From NCBI RefSeq assembly GCF_025515205.1, contig NZ_JAOPFX010000001.1, positions 1,612,001-1,676,000 of the forward strand: a DNA stretch of 64,000 nucleotides, read 5' to 3'. Below the pieces are notes generated by a model. It ran no database searches, was not told where the DNA came from, and saw only the letters and a program-made list of their open reading frames with translations. The translations under genes were made by a program, and so were the position numbers. Each line of letters begins with the position of its first letter. Positions within the stretch are counted from its first letter, which is position 1. This document shows, piece by piece, positions 29,003 to 37,138 of the stretch. The stretch is from Microbacterium fluvii (lineage in GTDB: Bacteria > Actinomycetota > Actinomycetes > Actinomycetales > Microbacteriaceae).

Positions 29003-30001
29003 TCAGCGCAGGATCAGCCGAGGCGGAACCAGCACGTGCGCTTCGCCGGGCACGGCGGGCCGCGGCGCGATCTGGCGGCCCTGAGCGCCCATGAGCAGGT
29101 TCAGCACTCCGGCGGCGACGAACTCGGGGCGCTGCTCGACGCTCGCCAGCCCCAGCGCCTCGGCGGCCGGGGTGTTGTCGAACCCGACGATCGGCAGCCC
29201 CGGAAGCCCCGCGGCGACGGCGGCGAGATGCGCGCCGATCGCCAGCGAGTCGCTCGCGCACACGAGGGCGTCGAACTCGTGCACGCGCAGCGCGACGGCC
29301 ACGGCCTCGCGGGCCAACGCCACGCTCTCCTCGCTCGACAGCCGCACGCCCGCACGCTCCCCCATCGCCTGGAGCCAGCCGCGCTCGCGGTCATCGCCGG
29401 TCTCCGAACCCGCCGGCCAGCCGACGAAGCCGACGCGGTCGCCGAAGCCGAGGGCGTGTGCGGTCGCCTCGCGGGTGCCTGCCGCCCCGTCGACGTCGAC
29501 CCACAGATGCGCCGGGTCCGCGATGTCGTCGGCGCCCCATGGCCTGCCGAAGGACACGAACGGCACGTCGCGCTCGGTGAGCCATCGGGTGCGCGGGTCG
29601 TCGTGGAAGGTGCCCGTGATCACGACGGCGTCGATGTCGCCGCCATCGCGGAGGTCTGCGATGCGCCGGATCTCCTCTTCGGGCGATCCGGCGGCATAGA
29701 CCAGCACCCGCATGCCGCGCGCCCCCGCCCGCTCGGTGAGCGCGTGCACGAAGCGGTCGAGCACGACGCCGGAGATCCCCCCGGCGTAGGGATCGAGGTG
29801 GATGCCGATGGTGGAACTGCGCCGAGTGCGCAGGCGCCGAGCCGACGCGTGCGGCGCGTAGCCGAGTTCGGCGATGGCGGCCTCGACCCGCTCGCGCGTC
29901 GAGAGGCGCACGATGTCTGGCGCGTTGAGCACGTTGCTCACGGTCTGCCGCGACACTCCCGCGACCCGCGCGACATCTTCGATCGTGGCGGGATGCTGCA
30001 T
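29003..30001 (-). CDS. LacI-family transcriptional regulator
   Basis: A 332-residue repressor: helix-turn-helix and hinge in TIEDVARVAGVSRQTVSNVL near residue 5, then a periplasmic-binding-protein-like effector domain (IGIHLDPYAGG, DAVVITGTFHDD, ALVCASDSLAIG, GFDNTPAAEALGLASV). ATG 30001 is chosen because it puts the helix-turn-helix at the N-terminus as in the family. It is divergent from the sugar importer and should repress it through the two operators at 30069-30117. Confidence 0.92.
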   Translation of the reverse strand: MQHPATIEDVARVAGVSRQTVSNVLNAPDIVRLSTRERVEAAIAELGYAPHASARRLRTRRSSTIGIHLDPYAGGISGVVLDRFVHALTERAGARGMRVLVYAAGSPEEEIRRIADLRDGGDIDAVVITGTFHDDPRTRWLTERDVPFVSFGRPWGADDIADPAHLWVDVDGAAGTREATAHALGFGDRVGFVGWPAGSETGDDRERGWLQAMGERAGVRLSSEESVALAREAVAVALRVHEFDALVCASDSLAIGAHLAAVAAGLPGLPIVGFDNTPAAEALGLASVEQRPEFVAAGVLNLLMGAQGRQIAPRPAVPGEAHVLVPPRLILR

Positions 30002-30022
30002 CCCGGCCTCCTTCGCAACCCC

Positions 30023-30052
30023 TTGACAGTCCTGTCGAACCGGCTCTAGCTT
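30023..30052 (+). promoter_or_regulatory. Sigma-70-type promoter of the sugar importer operon
   Basis: TTGACA (30023-30028), an 18-bp spacer and TAGCTT (30047-30052). It is the best -35/-10 pair in the divergent region and points at the importer operon. Confidence 0.7.
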
Positions 30053-30068
30053 GGCACCACTTCCCAAA

Positions 30069-30082
30069 TTTGAACGATCAAA
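30069..30082. promoter_or_regulatory. LacI-type operator O1
   Basis: TTTGAACGATCAAA, a near palindrome with central CG, lies just downstream of the promoter start site. Confidence 0.7.
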
Positions 30083-30103
30083 CCACGGCACGCGACATCA
30101 CGG

Positions 30104-30117
30104 TTTGAACGATCAAG
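30104..30117. promoter_or_regulatory. LacI-type operator O2
   Basis: A second copy of TTTGAACGATCAA lies 35 bp after the first. Two identical 13-bp copies make chance unlikely and indicate the target of the adjacent LacI regulator. Confidence 0.7.
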
Positions 30118-30141
30118 AGTTTCGTGATCGAAGGAGATGCG

Positions 30142-31407
30142 ATGCAACGGCACACAGCACAGCGCCTGCTGGCCACGGGAGGGCTCGCGGTCACCGCGAT
30201 GCTCGCCCTCAGCGCCTGCGGCGGGCAGGGGTTCGACAGCGACACCGGCGGCGGCTCCAGCGAGGGCCCGACCGAGCTCACCTCGTCGGATGACCCGCTG
30301 ACCGTCATGATCGGCTCGAGCGGCGATGCCGAGACGAAGGCGGTGCAGGACGCGACGGCCGCGTGGTCGGCCGATTCCGGCGTCGACGTGACAGTCGTGG
30401 CGGCCACCGACCTCACTCAGCAGCTCTCGCAGGGGTTCGCCGGCGGCTCGCCGCCCGACCTCTTCTATCTTGCGCCCGAGCTGCTGGCCGGCTACGCCGA
30501 CAACGGCTCGGTGATCGCCTACGGCGACATGCTCGAGAACAAAGACGACTTCTATCCGTCGCTCGTGCAGAACTTCACCTACGACGGCGCCTTCTACTGC
30601 GCCCCGAAGGACTTCTCGACGCTTCAGCTCATCGTCAACAAGGGGCTGTGGGAAGACGCGGGGCTCACGGATGCCGACCTCCCGACCGACTGGGACGGCC
30701 TCGCCGATGTGGCTGCCACCCTGACGCAGGGCGACACCACAGGGCTCGTCTTCAGCGGCGAGTACGCCCGCCTGGGCGCGTTCATGGCCCAGGCCGGCGG
30801 CCGGCTCGTCTCGGAAGACGGCGCGACGGCCACGGCGAACAGCCAGGAGAACGTCGACGCCCTCACCTACGTGCAGGAGCACCTCGCCGACGGCTCGTTC
30901 GCCTATGCGTCGGATGTCGGCGCCGGGTGGGGCGGTGAGGCGTTCGGCAAGGAGCTGGGCGCCATGACGATCGAGGGCAACTGGATCACCGGAGCCATGG
31001 GCGACTACCCCGACGTCGACTACGAGGTCGTCGAGCTTCCCGCCGGCCCCGCGGGCCAGGGCACCCTGCAGTTCACCAACTGCTGGGGCATGGCAGCCGA
31101 CAGCCCCAACCAGCAGGCTGCGCTCGACCTCGTCCAATACCTCACCTCGGCCGACCAGCAGCTCGCCTTCTCGGAGGCGTTCGGCCCGATGCCCTCGGTG
31201 CAGTCGGCCGCCGACCAGTGGAAGAGCGACAACCCCGACATGGCGGCGTTCCTCGACGGCGCCGACTACGCGCAGGGCGTGCCGTTCAACAAGGGAGTGG
31301 CCGACGTCATCAGCGACTTCAATGCCCAGCTGGCTTCGCTGAAGACCGACGATCCGAAGACCATCCTCGATTCGGTGCAGACCAACCTCGAGGCGATCAT
31401 CGGGTGA
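30142..31407 (+). CDS. Sugar ABC transporter substrate-binding lipoprotein
   Basis: A 421-residue solute-binding protein. The N-terminus has a signal peptide with lipobox LSAC (Cys near residue 24). The mature part is a family 1 type binding protein, with PDLFYLAPELLAGYADNG, FYCAPKDFSTLQLIVNKGLW and EGNWITGAMGDYPDVDYE segments seen in oligosaccharide binders. ATG 30142 follows AAGGAGAT at good spacing. It is the first gene of the LacI-controlled operon. Confidence 0.9.
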   Translation: MQRHTAQRLLATGGLAVTAMLALSACGGQGFDSDTGGGSSEGPTELTSSDDPLTVMIGSSGDAETKAVQDATAAWSADSGVDVTVVAATDLTQQLSQGFAGGSPPDLFYLAPELLAGYADNGSVIAYGDMLENKDDFYPSLVQNFTYDGAFYCAPKDFSTLQLIVNKGLWEDAGLTDADLPTDWDGLADVAATLTQGDTTGLVFSGEYARLGAFMAQAGGRLVSEDGATATANSQENVDALTYVQEHLADGSFAYASDVGAGWGGEAFGKELGAMTIEGNWITGAMGDYPDVDYEVVELPAGPAGQGTLQFTNCWGMAADSPNQQAALDLVQYLTSADQQLAFSEAFGPMPSVQSAADQWKSDNPDMAAFLDGADYAQGVPFNKGVADVISDFNAQLASLKTDDPKTILDSVQTNLEAIIG

Positions 31408-31411
31408 CGTG

Positions 31412-32545
31412 ATGACCGCGACCGCGACACCGGCGGCCCCGGTCACGAACCCCTCCTCTCGGCGCAGGCGCACTTCGGGCCTGCGCCGGGGGGAAGGGGT
31501 GGCGGGATGGATCTTCGTCCTGCCGATCCTCGTGATCCTCGGCGTCTTCCTCTTCCTCCCCGTGCTCATGGCGCTGTGGGTGAGCTTCTCCGACTGGTCG
31601 GGCAGAGGCAGCCCGCTCTCGTCGAACGTGAGCTTCATCGGCCTCGACAACTACGCCGCCATCACGGTCGACGGGGGCCTTCCCACCCGCGACTTCGGCA
31701 TCGCCCTTCGCAACAACTCCTGGTACGTGCTGCTGGTGGTGCCGCTGCAGACGGCGATCTCGCTCTTTCTCGCGGTGCTCGTGAGCCGGCGCATCCTCCG
31801 TGGCCGCGGCTTCTTCCGCACCGCCTTCTACTTCCCCTCGGTCACCAGCTCGGTCGCGATCGTGGTGCTGTGGCTGTTCCTGTTCTCGTTCACCGGTCCG
31901 GTCAACGCGATCATCGCCGCGCTCGGCGGAGAGGGACCGAACTGGTTCAACGACCCTCGGGGCATCGTGCACATCGCCCTCGGTCAGGTCGGGATCACGG
32001 CGGGGCCCGACTGGCTCGTCGACAACCGGTTCCTCGGCATCTCGTGGTGGGAGTGGCTCGCCGGCCCCTCGGTGGCGATGTCGGCGCTCATCCTCATGGC
32101 CGTGTTCACCACGAGCGGCACCTTCATGCTGCTGTTCATCGCGGCCCTGCAGAACGTCGGCTACGAGCTCACCGAGGCCGGAATGATGGACGGCGCCAAC
32201 GGCTGGCAGCGCTTCTGGCGCATCACCCTCCCCCAGCTGCGCCCGACGCTGTTCACGGTGCTCACGCTGGGATTGATCGGATGCTGGCAGGTCTTCGACC
32301 AGATCTACACCGGCACGCAGGGGGGTCCTGCCAAGACGACGATGACCCCGGCCTACCTGTCGTACTCGGCCGCCTTCATCAACCAGGACTGGGGCGTGGG
32401 CGCGGCGATCGCCTTCATCCTCTTCCTCATCATCATCGCGTTCACGATCTTCCAGCGGTGGGTGCTCCGAGAGCGACCGGTCTCGAGGCGCCGCATCCGC
32501 GCGATGCTGCCGCAGGGCTACAGGTCGAAAGGAGGCGCGCGATGA
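31412..32545 (+). CDS. Sugar ABC transporter permease (MalF-like)
   Basis: A 377-residue inner-membrane permease with six or more helices and the cytoplasmic EAA loop ELTEAGMMDGANGWQRFWRI, which contacts the ATPase. The N-terminal 30 residues are polar and Arg-rich. It starts four bases after the binding-protein stop; GTG 31409 directly before the ATG is a minor alternative. The stop overlaps the next start (ATGA). Confidence 0.9.
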   Translation: MTATATPAAPVTNPSSRRRRTSGLRRGEGVAGWIFVLPILVILGVFLFLPVLMALWVSFSDWSGRGSPLSSNVSFIGLDNYAAITVDGGLPTRDFGIALRNNSWYVLLVVPLQTAISLFLAVLVSRRILRGRGFFRTAFYFPSVTSSVAIVVLWLFLFSFTGPVNAIIAALGGEGPNWFNDPRGIVHIALGQVGITAGPDWLVDNRFLGISWWEWLAGPSVAMSALILMAVFTTSGTFMLLFIAALQNVGYELTEAGMMDGANGWQRFWRITLPQLRPTLFTVLTLGLIGCWQVFDQIYTGTQGGPAKTTMTPAYLSYSAAFINQDWGVGAAIAFILFLIIIAFTIFQRWVLRERPVSRRRIRAMLPQGYRSKGGAR

Positions 32546-33462
32546 CCGACACCGGCACGTCCGCCGCGCACGCGGCGACGGCGGAGCAGACAGCATCCGC
32601 CGCTCCCCCGCGTCCGCATCGACGCCACCTCACACCCGGCCAGCGGGCCTCGCAGCTGCTGCTCTACGCACTGCTGGCCGCGCTCGCGCTCGTCTACATC
32701 TACCCGTTCCTCGTGCAGGTGGCGACGTCGTTCAAGACCGAGCCCGAGGCCGCCGCGAACCCCATCTCGCTCATTCCGCAGACCTTCACGGTCGCCGCGT
32801 ACGAGCGGCTGTTCCTGCACAGCGACTTTCCGCTCTGGTTCGCCAACTCGGCGATCGTGACGATCTGCGTCACCATCGGGCGGGTCTTCTTCGTCTCGCT
32901 CGCCGGCTACGCCCTGGCCCGTCTGCACTTCCGCGGGCGCGGAGTCGTGTTCGCCCTCGTCGTCGCCGTGATGGCGGTGCCGGCGGTCGTGCTGCTGATC
33001 CCGCGGTTCCTCGTGCTCAATCAGCTCGGCCTGTACGACTCGTATGCCGGCATGATCCTGCCGCTGCTGGTCGATGCGGCGGGGGTGTTCATCATGAAGA
33101 ACTTCTTCGAGTCGATCCCCGTCTCAGTCGAGGAGCAGGCGCGCATCGACGGCGCCGGCTCGTTCCGCGTGTTCTGGTCGGTCGTGCTGCCGATGGCACG
33201 GCCGGCCCTCATCACGATCGTGATCCTCTCGTTCCAGGGGTCGTGGAACGAGCTGAACCACTTCATCGTGTCGACCCAGTCCCCCGAGCTGACGACGCTG
33301 ACCAAGGGCGTCGCGGGCCTGGCGTCGGGGCAGCTCAGTCAAGGCACGCAGTACCCCCTCAAGCTCGCGGCCGCGGCGATCATGACGATCCCGGTCGCGG
33401 TGATGTTCTTCGTGTTCCAGAGGCGCATCATGAACACCAGCGAAGGGGCGGTGAAGGGATGA
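32542..33462 (+). CDS. Sugar ABC transporter permease (MalG-like)
   Basis: A 306-residue second permease with an Ala/Thr/Pro-rich N-terminal tail, about six helices and the EAA loop EEQARIDGAGSFRVFWSVVL. With the preceding gene it forms the translocation pore. No ATPase gene occurs in the cluster, so a shared MsmX/MsiK-type ATPase encoded elsewhere must energise it, as is usual for this transporter class. Confidence 0.9.
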   Translation: MTDTGTSAAHAATAEQTASAAPPRPHRRHLTPGQRASQLLLYALLAALALVYIYPFLVQVATSFKTEPEAAANPISLIPQTFTVAAYERLFLHSDFPLWFANSAIVTICVTIGRVFFVSLAGYALARLHFRGRGVVFALVVAVMAVPAVVLLIPRFLVLNQLGLYDSYAGMILPLLVDAAGVFIMKNFFESIPVSVEEQARIDGAGSFRVFWSVVLPMARPALITIVILSFQGSWNELNHFIVSTQSPELTTLTKGVAGLASGQLSQGTQYPLKLAAAAIMTIPVAVMFFVFQRRIMNTSEGAVKG

Positions 33463-35327
33463 GCGCGCCACGACAGCCCTTCCTCACCGATGCGATCATG
33501 ACGCTGCACGCGCCCACCCAGGTGTGGAGCGCGCGCGACGGCGATCTGGGGACGGGTGCGATCGAGGGGATCTACCACGGCGACACGCGATTCGCGCACG
33601 TCGTCGAGCTCACGAGCGCGGGTGCACACCCTGAGGTGATCTCGACGGCGTCGCCGGCGGCATCACGGCTGAAGGTCGAGGCCGTGCTGCGCGATGTCGA
33701 CGGCGACCAGCCCGACCCCCAGGTGCGCCTGAGCCGCGACCGCACCGTCGGCGACGGGCTGGTGCGAGAGCGGATCACGGTGCGCTCGCACCGCGACGCC
33801 GAGATGCGGGTGGCTCTCGAACTGCGCCTCGTGCCCGAGTTCGCGCCTCTGCAGGAGGTGAAGGCCGGCGCCCCCGCGCCACGCGAGTGGACCGCCGAGG
33901 TCGGTGACGGGCTCGTCACCGTGACCGGCACCGGCAGCCGCATGACGCTCTCGGCCCCCGCCGCGCGGCTGAGCGCCTCCGGGGCGGTGCGGGCGGAGTG
34001 GATGCTGGTGTGCCCCGCCCGCGGTGAACTCTCAGTCGAGTGGGCGATCGCCCTGCACGATCCGTCGCTGGTGGTGCGCGGTGCTCCTCCCGCAGGCTGG
34101 GAGGCCGAGCTCGCACCGGAGGCCGACCCGCGGCTGCGCCTGTGGGTGCGCCGTGCGCTGAGCGACCTCGAGGCGCTGAGGCTCGTCTTGCCCGCCCATC
34201 CCGACGACGTCTTCGTCGGAGCGGGGGCGCCGTGGTTCCTGACGCTGTTCGGCCGCGACTCGCTGTGGGCGGCGCGCCTGCTGCTGCCGCTGGATGCCCG
34301 ACTGGCGGCATCCACGCTGCGCGTCCTCGCCCGCCTCCAGGGCACGACACACGCTCCGGAGCGCGCCGAGGCGCCGGGAAAGATCCTGCACGAACTGCGC
34401 GCCGGCGCTCTGGAACTGCCGGGCGAAGGGGTCGTGCTGCCGCCGCTGTACTACGGCACCGTCGACGCGACGCCGCTGTGGGTGTGCCTGCTCGCCGAGG
34501 CCGCCGAGCGCGGCATGCCCGATGACGAGGTACGCGCGCTGCTGCCGGCCCTGCGGGCGGCGCTCGACTGGATGCTCGAGAGCGCCGGTGACGACGGCTT
34601 CCTCGATTACGTCGACGAGACGGGCCACGGGCTCTCGAACCAGGGTTGGAAGGACTCGGGCGACTCGATCCAGTGGCGCGACGGCACGCTCGCGGCGGGG
34701 CCCATCGCGCTGTGCGAGGTGCAGGGCTACGCCTACGAGGCCGCTGTCGAGGGGGCGCGGCTGCTGGAGCGGTTCGACGAGCCGGGCGTCGCGCGCCTGC
34801 GCGCGTGGGCCGCCGGGCTGCGGGCGCGGTTCGCCGAGCGGTTCTGGGTGACCACGCCCGAGGGCACGTATCCCGCGATCGCGCTCGACCGCGACGGCTC
34901 GGCGGTCGACACGCTCACCAGCAACATCGGGCATCTCCTCGGCACCGGCATCCTCGATGCCGACCAGGAGCGCGCCGTCGCCGGGCTGCTGGTCGGCCCG
35001 ACCATGTCATCGGGGTTCGGCGTGCGCACGATGTCGACCGCTGCCGCCGGCTACTGGCCGCTCAGCTACCACGGCGGGAGCGTGTGGGCACACGACTCGG
35101 CGATCGTCGCGCACGGCATGGCGAGGGCGGGCTGCCGCGCCGAGGCCGCCGCAGTCGTCGCGGGGCTCCTCGCCGCGGCCGAGGCGTTCGATTATCGGAT
35201 GCCGGAGCTGCACGCCGGCGATTCCGACGCCGACGCGCCCGTTCCCGCTCCCTATCCCGCCGCGTGCCGGCCGCAGGCGTGGTCGGCCGCCGCCGCCGTC
35301 ACGTGCTGGGACGTGTCGAGGGAGTGA
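33459..35327 (+). CDS. Glycogen-debranching-type glycosidase (amylo-alpha-1,6-glucosidase family)
   Basis: A 622-residue cytoplasmic protein. The N-terminal beta domain (about 1-200) matches the GDE_N_bis type with GTGAIEGIYHGDTRFAHV. The C-terminal alpha/alpha barrel contains LTLFGRDSLWAAR and NQGWKDSGDSIQWRDG, which provide the acidic active-site residues. No signal peptide. Coupled to the importer by ATGA overlap, it probably trims an imported oligosaccharide. Glucose, mannose or other linkage specificity is not determined by these motifs. Confidence 0.82.
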   Translation: MSAPRQPFLTDAIMTLHAPTQVWSARDGDLGTGAIEGIYHGDTRFAHVVELTSAGAHPEVISTASPAASRLKVEAVLRDVDGDQPDPQVRLSRDRTVGDGLVRERITVRSHRDAEMRVALELRLVPEFAPLQEVKAGAPAPREWTAEVGDGLVTVTGTGSRMTLSAPAARLSASGAVRAEWMLVCPARGELSVEWAIALHDPSLVVRGAPPAGWEAELAPEADPRLRLWVRRALSDLEALRLVLPAHPDDVFVGAGAPWFLTLFGRDSLWAARLLLPLDARLAASTLRVLARLQGTTHAPERAEAPGKILHELRAGALELPGEGVVLPPLYYGTVDATPLWVCLLAEAAERGMPDDEVRALLPALRAALDWMLESAGDDGFLDYVDETGHGLSNQGWKDSGDSIQWRDGTLAAGPIALCEVQGYAYEAAVEGARLLERFDEPGVARLRAWAAGLRARFAERFWVTTPEGTYPAIALDRDGSAVDTLTSNIGHLLGTGILDADQERAVAGLLVGPTMSSGFGVRTMSTAAAGYWPLSYHGGSVWAHDSAIVAHGMARAGCRAEAAAVVAGLLAAAEAFDYRMPELHAGDSDADAPVPAPYPAACRPQAWSAAAAVTCWDVSRE

Positions 35328-35329
35328 GG

Positions 35330-35806
35330 TCAGTCGACCTTCGCGACCGTGCCGCCGGTGAGCGCGATCAGCTCGTCGTAGGTCAGCGGGAAGACGGTGT
35401 GCGGGGTGCCGCCGGCCGCCCAGATCTCATCGAAGGCGGCGAGCGCCTCGTCGACGACCGTCGTGATCGGCTGCGGGTGACCGGTCGGGGCGACACCGCC
35501 GATCGCATGGCCGGTCGCCTCACGCACCTGATCGGGCGTGGCGCGCGCGATCGTGCCGCGCCCGAGGCGCTCGGCGAGCGCTGCCGTGTCGACCCGGTGC
35601 GCGCCGCTGGTCATCACCAGCAGCGGCGCGCCGTCCGAAACGAACACGAGGCTGTTCGCGATCGCGCCCACCTCGACGCCCAGCGCCGCGGCCGCGAGCA
35701 CGGCCGTCGATGCGGCGTCGGGCAGAACAACGATGTCTCCGGCGATCCCCGCCTCGCGCAGTCGGTCGTGGACGAGTCTGCTGCGTGCGGGGAGGTGTTC
35801 GGTCAC
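35330..35806 (-). CDS. YbaK/EbsC-type aminoacyl-tRNA deacylase
   Basis: A 158-residue YbaK-fold protein with ANSLVFVSDGAPLLVMTSGA, the Lys/Arg-bearing core region and GVAPTGHPQPITTVVDEAL, typical of trans-editing deacylases that clear mischarged tRNA (for example Cys- or Ala-tRNA-Pro). The GTG at 35806 has the hexamer TAGGCT six bases upstream. It converges with the debranching gene, two bases between stops. Confidence 0.85.
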   Translation of the reverse strand: MTEHLPARSRLVHDRLREAGIAGDIVVLPDAASTAVLAAAALGVEVGAIANSLVFVSDGAPLLVMTSGAHRVDTAALAERLGRGTIARATPDQVREATGHAIGGVAPTGHPQPITTVVDEALAAFDEIWAAGGTPHTVFPLTYDELIALTGGTVAKVD

Positions 35807-35812
35807 CGCCCC

Positions 35813-35818
35813 AGCCTA
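35813..35818 (-). promoter_or_regulatory. -10 hexamer TAGGCT for the YbaK gene (leaderless)
   Basis: TAGGCT on the minus strand, six bases, then GTG 35806. Confidence 0.5.
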
Positions 35819-35942
35819 CGGCCGCGGTGAGGTCGCAGATGCAGGGCGAACCGAGCGCCGCCGGGCGACTCCGGCGGCACCCGCGCGATCCTCCCTGTGT
35901 CTGTGACACCTCGCGCCGCGGTACCCGGGTACGACCCCGGAG

Positions 35943-36785
35943 TCAGAGACTGCGCGCCGTCACGAGTCCGCGCAGCGCACGCAGCACCGCCTCCGGGTGC
36001 CAGAGGATGTCTTCCGCCACGACCCTGAGCACGGCGTACCCGCGCTCGGCCGCGGCAAGATCTCGCCGTCGATCTTTGAGTTGCTCCTCCCACGACGAGT
36101 GGAAAGCCTTGCTGTCGCACTCGACGATGAGCCACCCGTCGACGACGAAGTCGACGCGTCCCACCGCCGTGATCTTTACCTGCAGCTCGAACCGGCATCC
36201 GAGAGATCGGAGCATCAGCCGCACCATCGTCTCGGGGCCGGACTCCGCCCGGCCATCCACCAGCCCACGCAGTCTGCGGTAGCGCCGGGGCAGGGCGTCG
36301 AACAGGTCGTCCAAGTCGTCGGCCCCGATGACGCGGTGATGGAGCGCGGAATCGATCGTCGCGATCCCCGCCCGGGGCGGTTGACATCTGACGGCCTGCA
36401 CCACCGCGTCGAGCACTTCGACACTCATGGCGCACGGGTCGGGTGTGCGCACCAGCCGACAGCGGTGCACCGTGTGCCCTGCCGGCATTCTCGGCAGCCG
36501 AGACGAGGTCGACGGAACGTGGATGTGAGGCTTGCTGCGCTCGAGCACGAAGATCCCGCGCCGTTTGAGTTCGGAGACGCAACTGAGCCGCCCGTGCAGC
36601 CGAGCAGCGCCTACGCACCCCTGATTCTGATCTGGAGTGCTGAACGCCCCCTCGCGCAGACGAATCAGCGTGCCATCCGCAACGGCCGCGCGGATCGCGC
36701 GATCGCTCATCCCCTGCGCCTTCAGCTCACGTGTGCGCAGCAGCCTGGGCCCGGGTCCTGCGTCGACAACATGCTGCGTCGCCAT
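35943..36785 (-). CDS. DUF559 (PD-(D/E)XK-like) protein with AbiEi-type N-terminal domain
   Basis: A 280-residue protein. The N-terminal 55 residues (RTRELKAQGMSDRAIRAAV, then GTLIRLREGAFS) look like the winged helix found in AbiEi antitoxins. The C-terminal 100 residues look like a DUF559/Vsr-like nuclease: GRVDFVVDGWLIVECDSKAFH (Asp and Glu of the PD-(D/E)XK core), then DRRRDLAAAERGYAVLRV. Such fusions are common in actinobacteria and their role is unknown. No toxin partner is next to it. A CATGCT hexamer six bases before the ATG may be its promoter. Confidence 0.8.
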   Translation of the reverse strand: MATQHVVDAGPGPRLLRTRELKAQGMSDRAIRAAVADGTLIRLREGAFSTPDQNQGCVGAARLHGRLSCVSELKRRGIFVLERSKPHIHVPSTSSRLPRMPAGHTVHRCRLVRTPDPCAMSVEVLDAVVQAVRCQPPRAGIATIDSALHHRVIGADDLDDLFDALPRRYRRLRGLVDGRAESGPETMVRLMLRSLGCRFELQVKITAVGRVDFVVDGWLIVECDSKAFHSSWEEQLKDRRRDLAAAERGYAVLRVVAEDILWHPEAVLRALRGLVTARSL

Positions 36786-37138
36786 GAGGCGAGCATGCCC
36801 ATCGCGCGATCACGCCGGGACCGCAAGGCCTCTGATCGCGTGCAATTCGACGCGAGGTCCGAGCTGGGGAGGAGCATTGCGCCGCTCAATGGCGCCCGCC
36901 CACCTGTCACTGTCGCAGGCGCAGGCCCGATCCGATGTCGTGAGGCACCACGAGGCCACACAGCCGATTCCGACCTGCATCTGCAACTCCACGGCCACGA
37001 GCACACCCGATCCGACCTACCGCCCCGCCGCAGAATGCCCTGGATTCGCTCAGGAAGTCGTGCACAATGAAGAGCGGATGCGGCAACGCCGCCGCATCCT
37101 GAGTGCACAGCCCACAAGGCCGGCCGAAAGAGGATGCG
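36786..37138. other. 353-bp gene-free region
   Basis: No open frame here has convincing coding character. The region contains the CATGCT hexamer of the DUF559 gene at its left end, a CACAAT -10 candidate near 37062-37067, and the hairpin at 37076-37099 in the leader of the dehydrogenase gene. Between 36800 and 37050 I see nothing assignable. Confidence 0.6.
37076..37099 (+). promoter_or_regulatory. Leader hairpin upstream of the amino-acid dehydrogenase
   Basis: GGATGCGGC and GCCGCATCC form a perfect 9-bp stem with a 6-base loop, 40 bases before the start codon and just after a CACAAT -10 candidate. It may act as an mRNA-stabilising or regulatory 5' structure. Confidence 0.45.
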
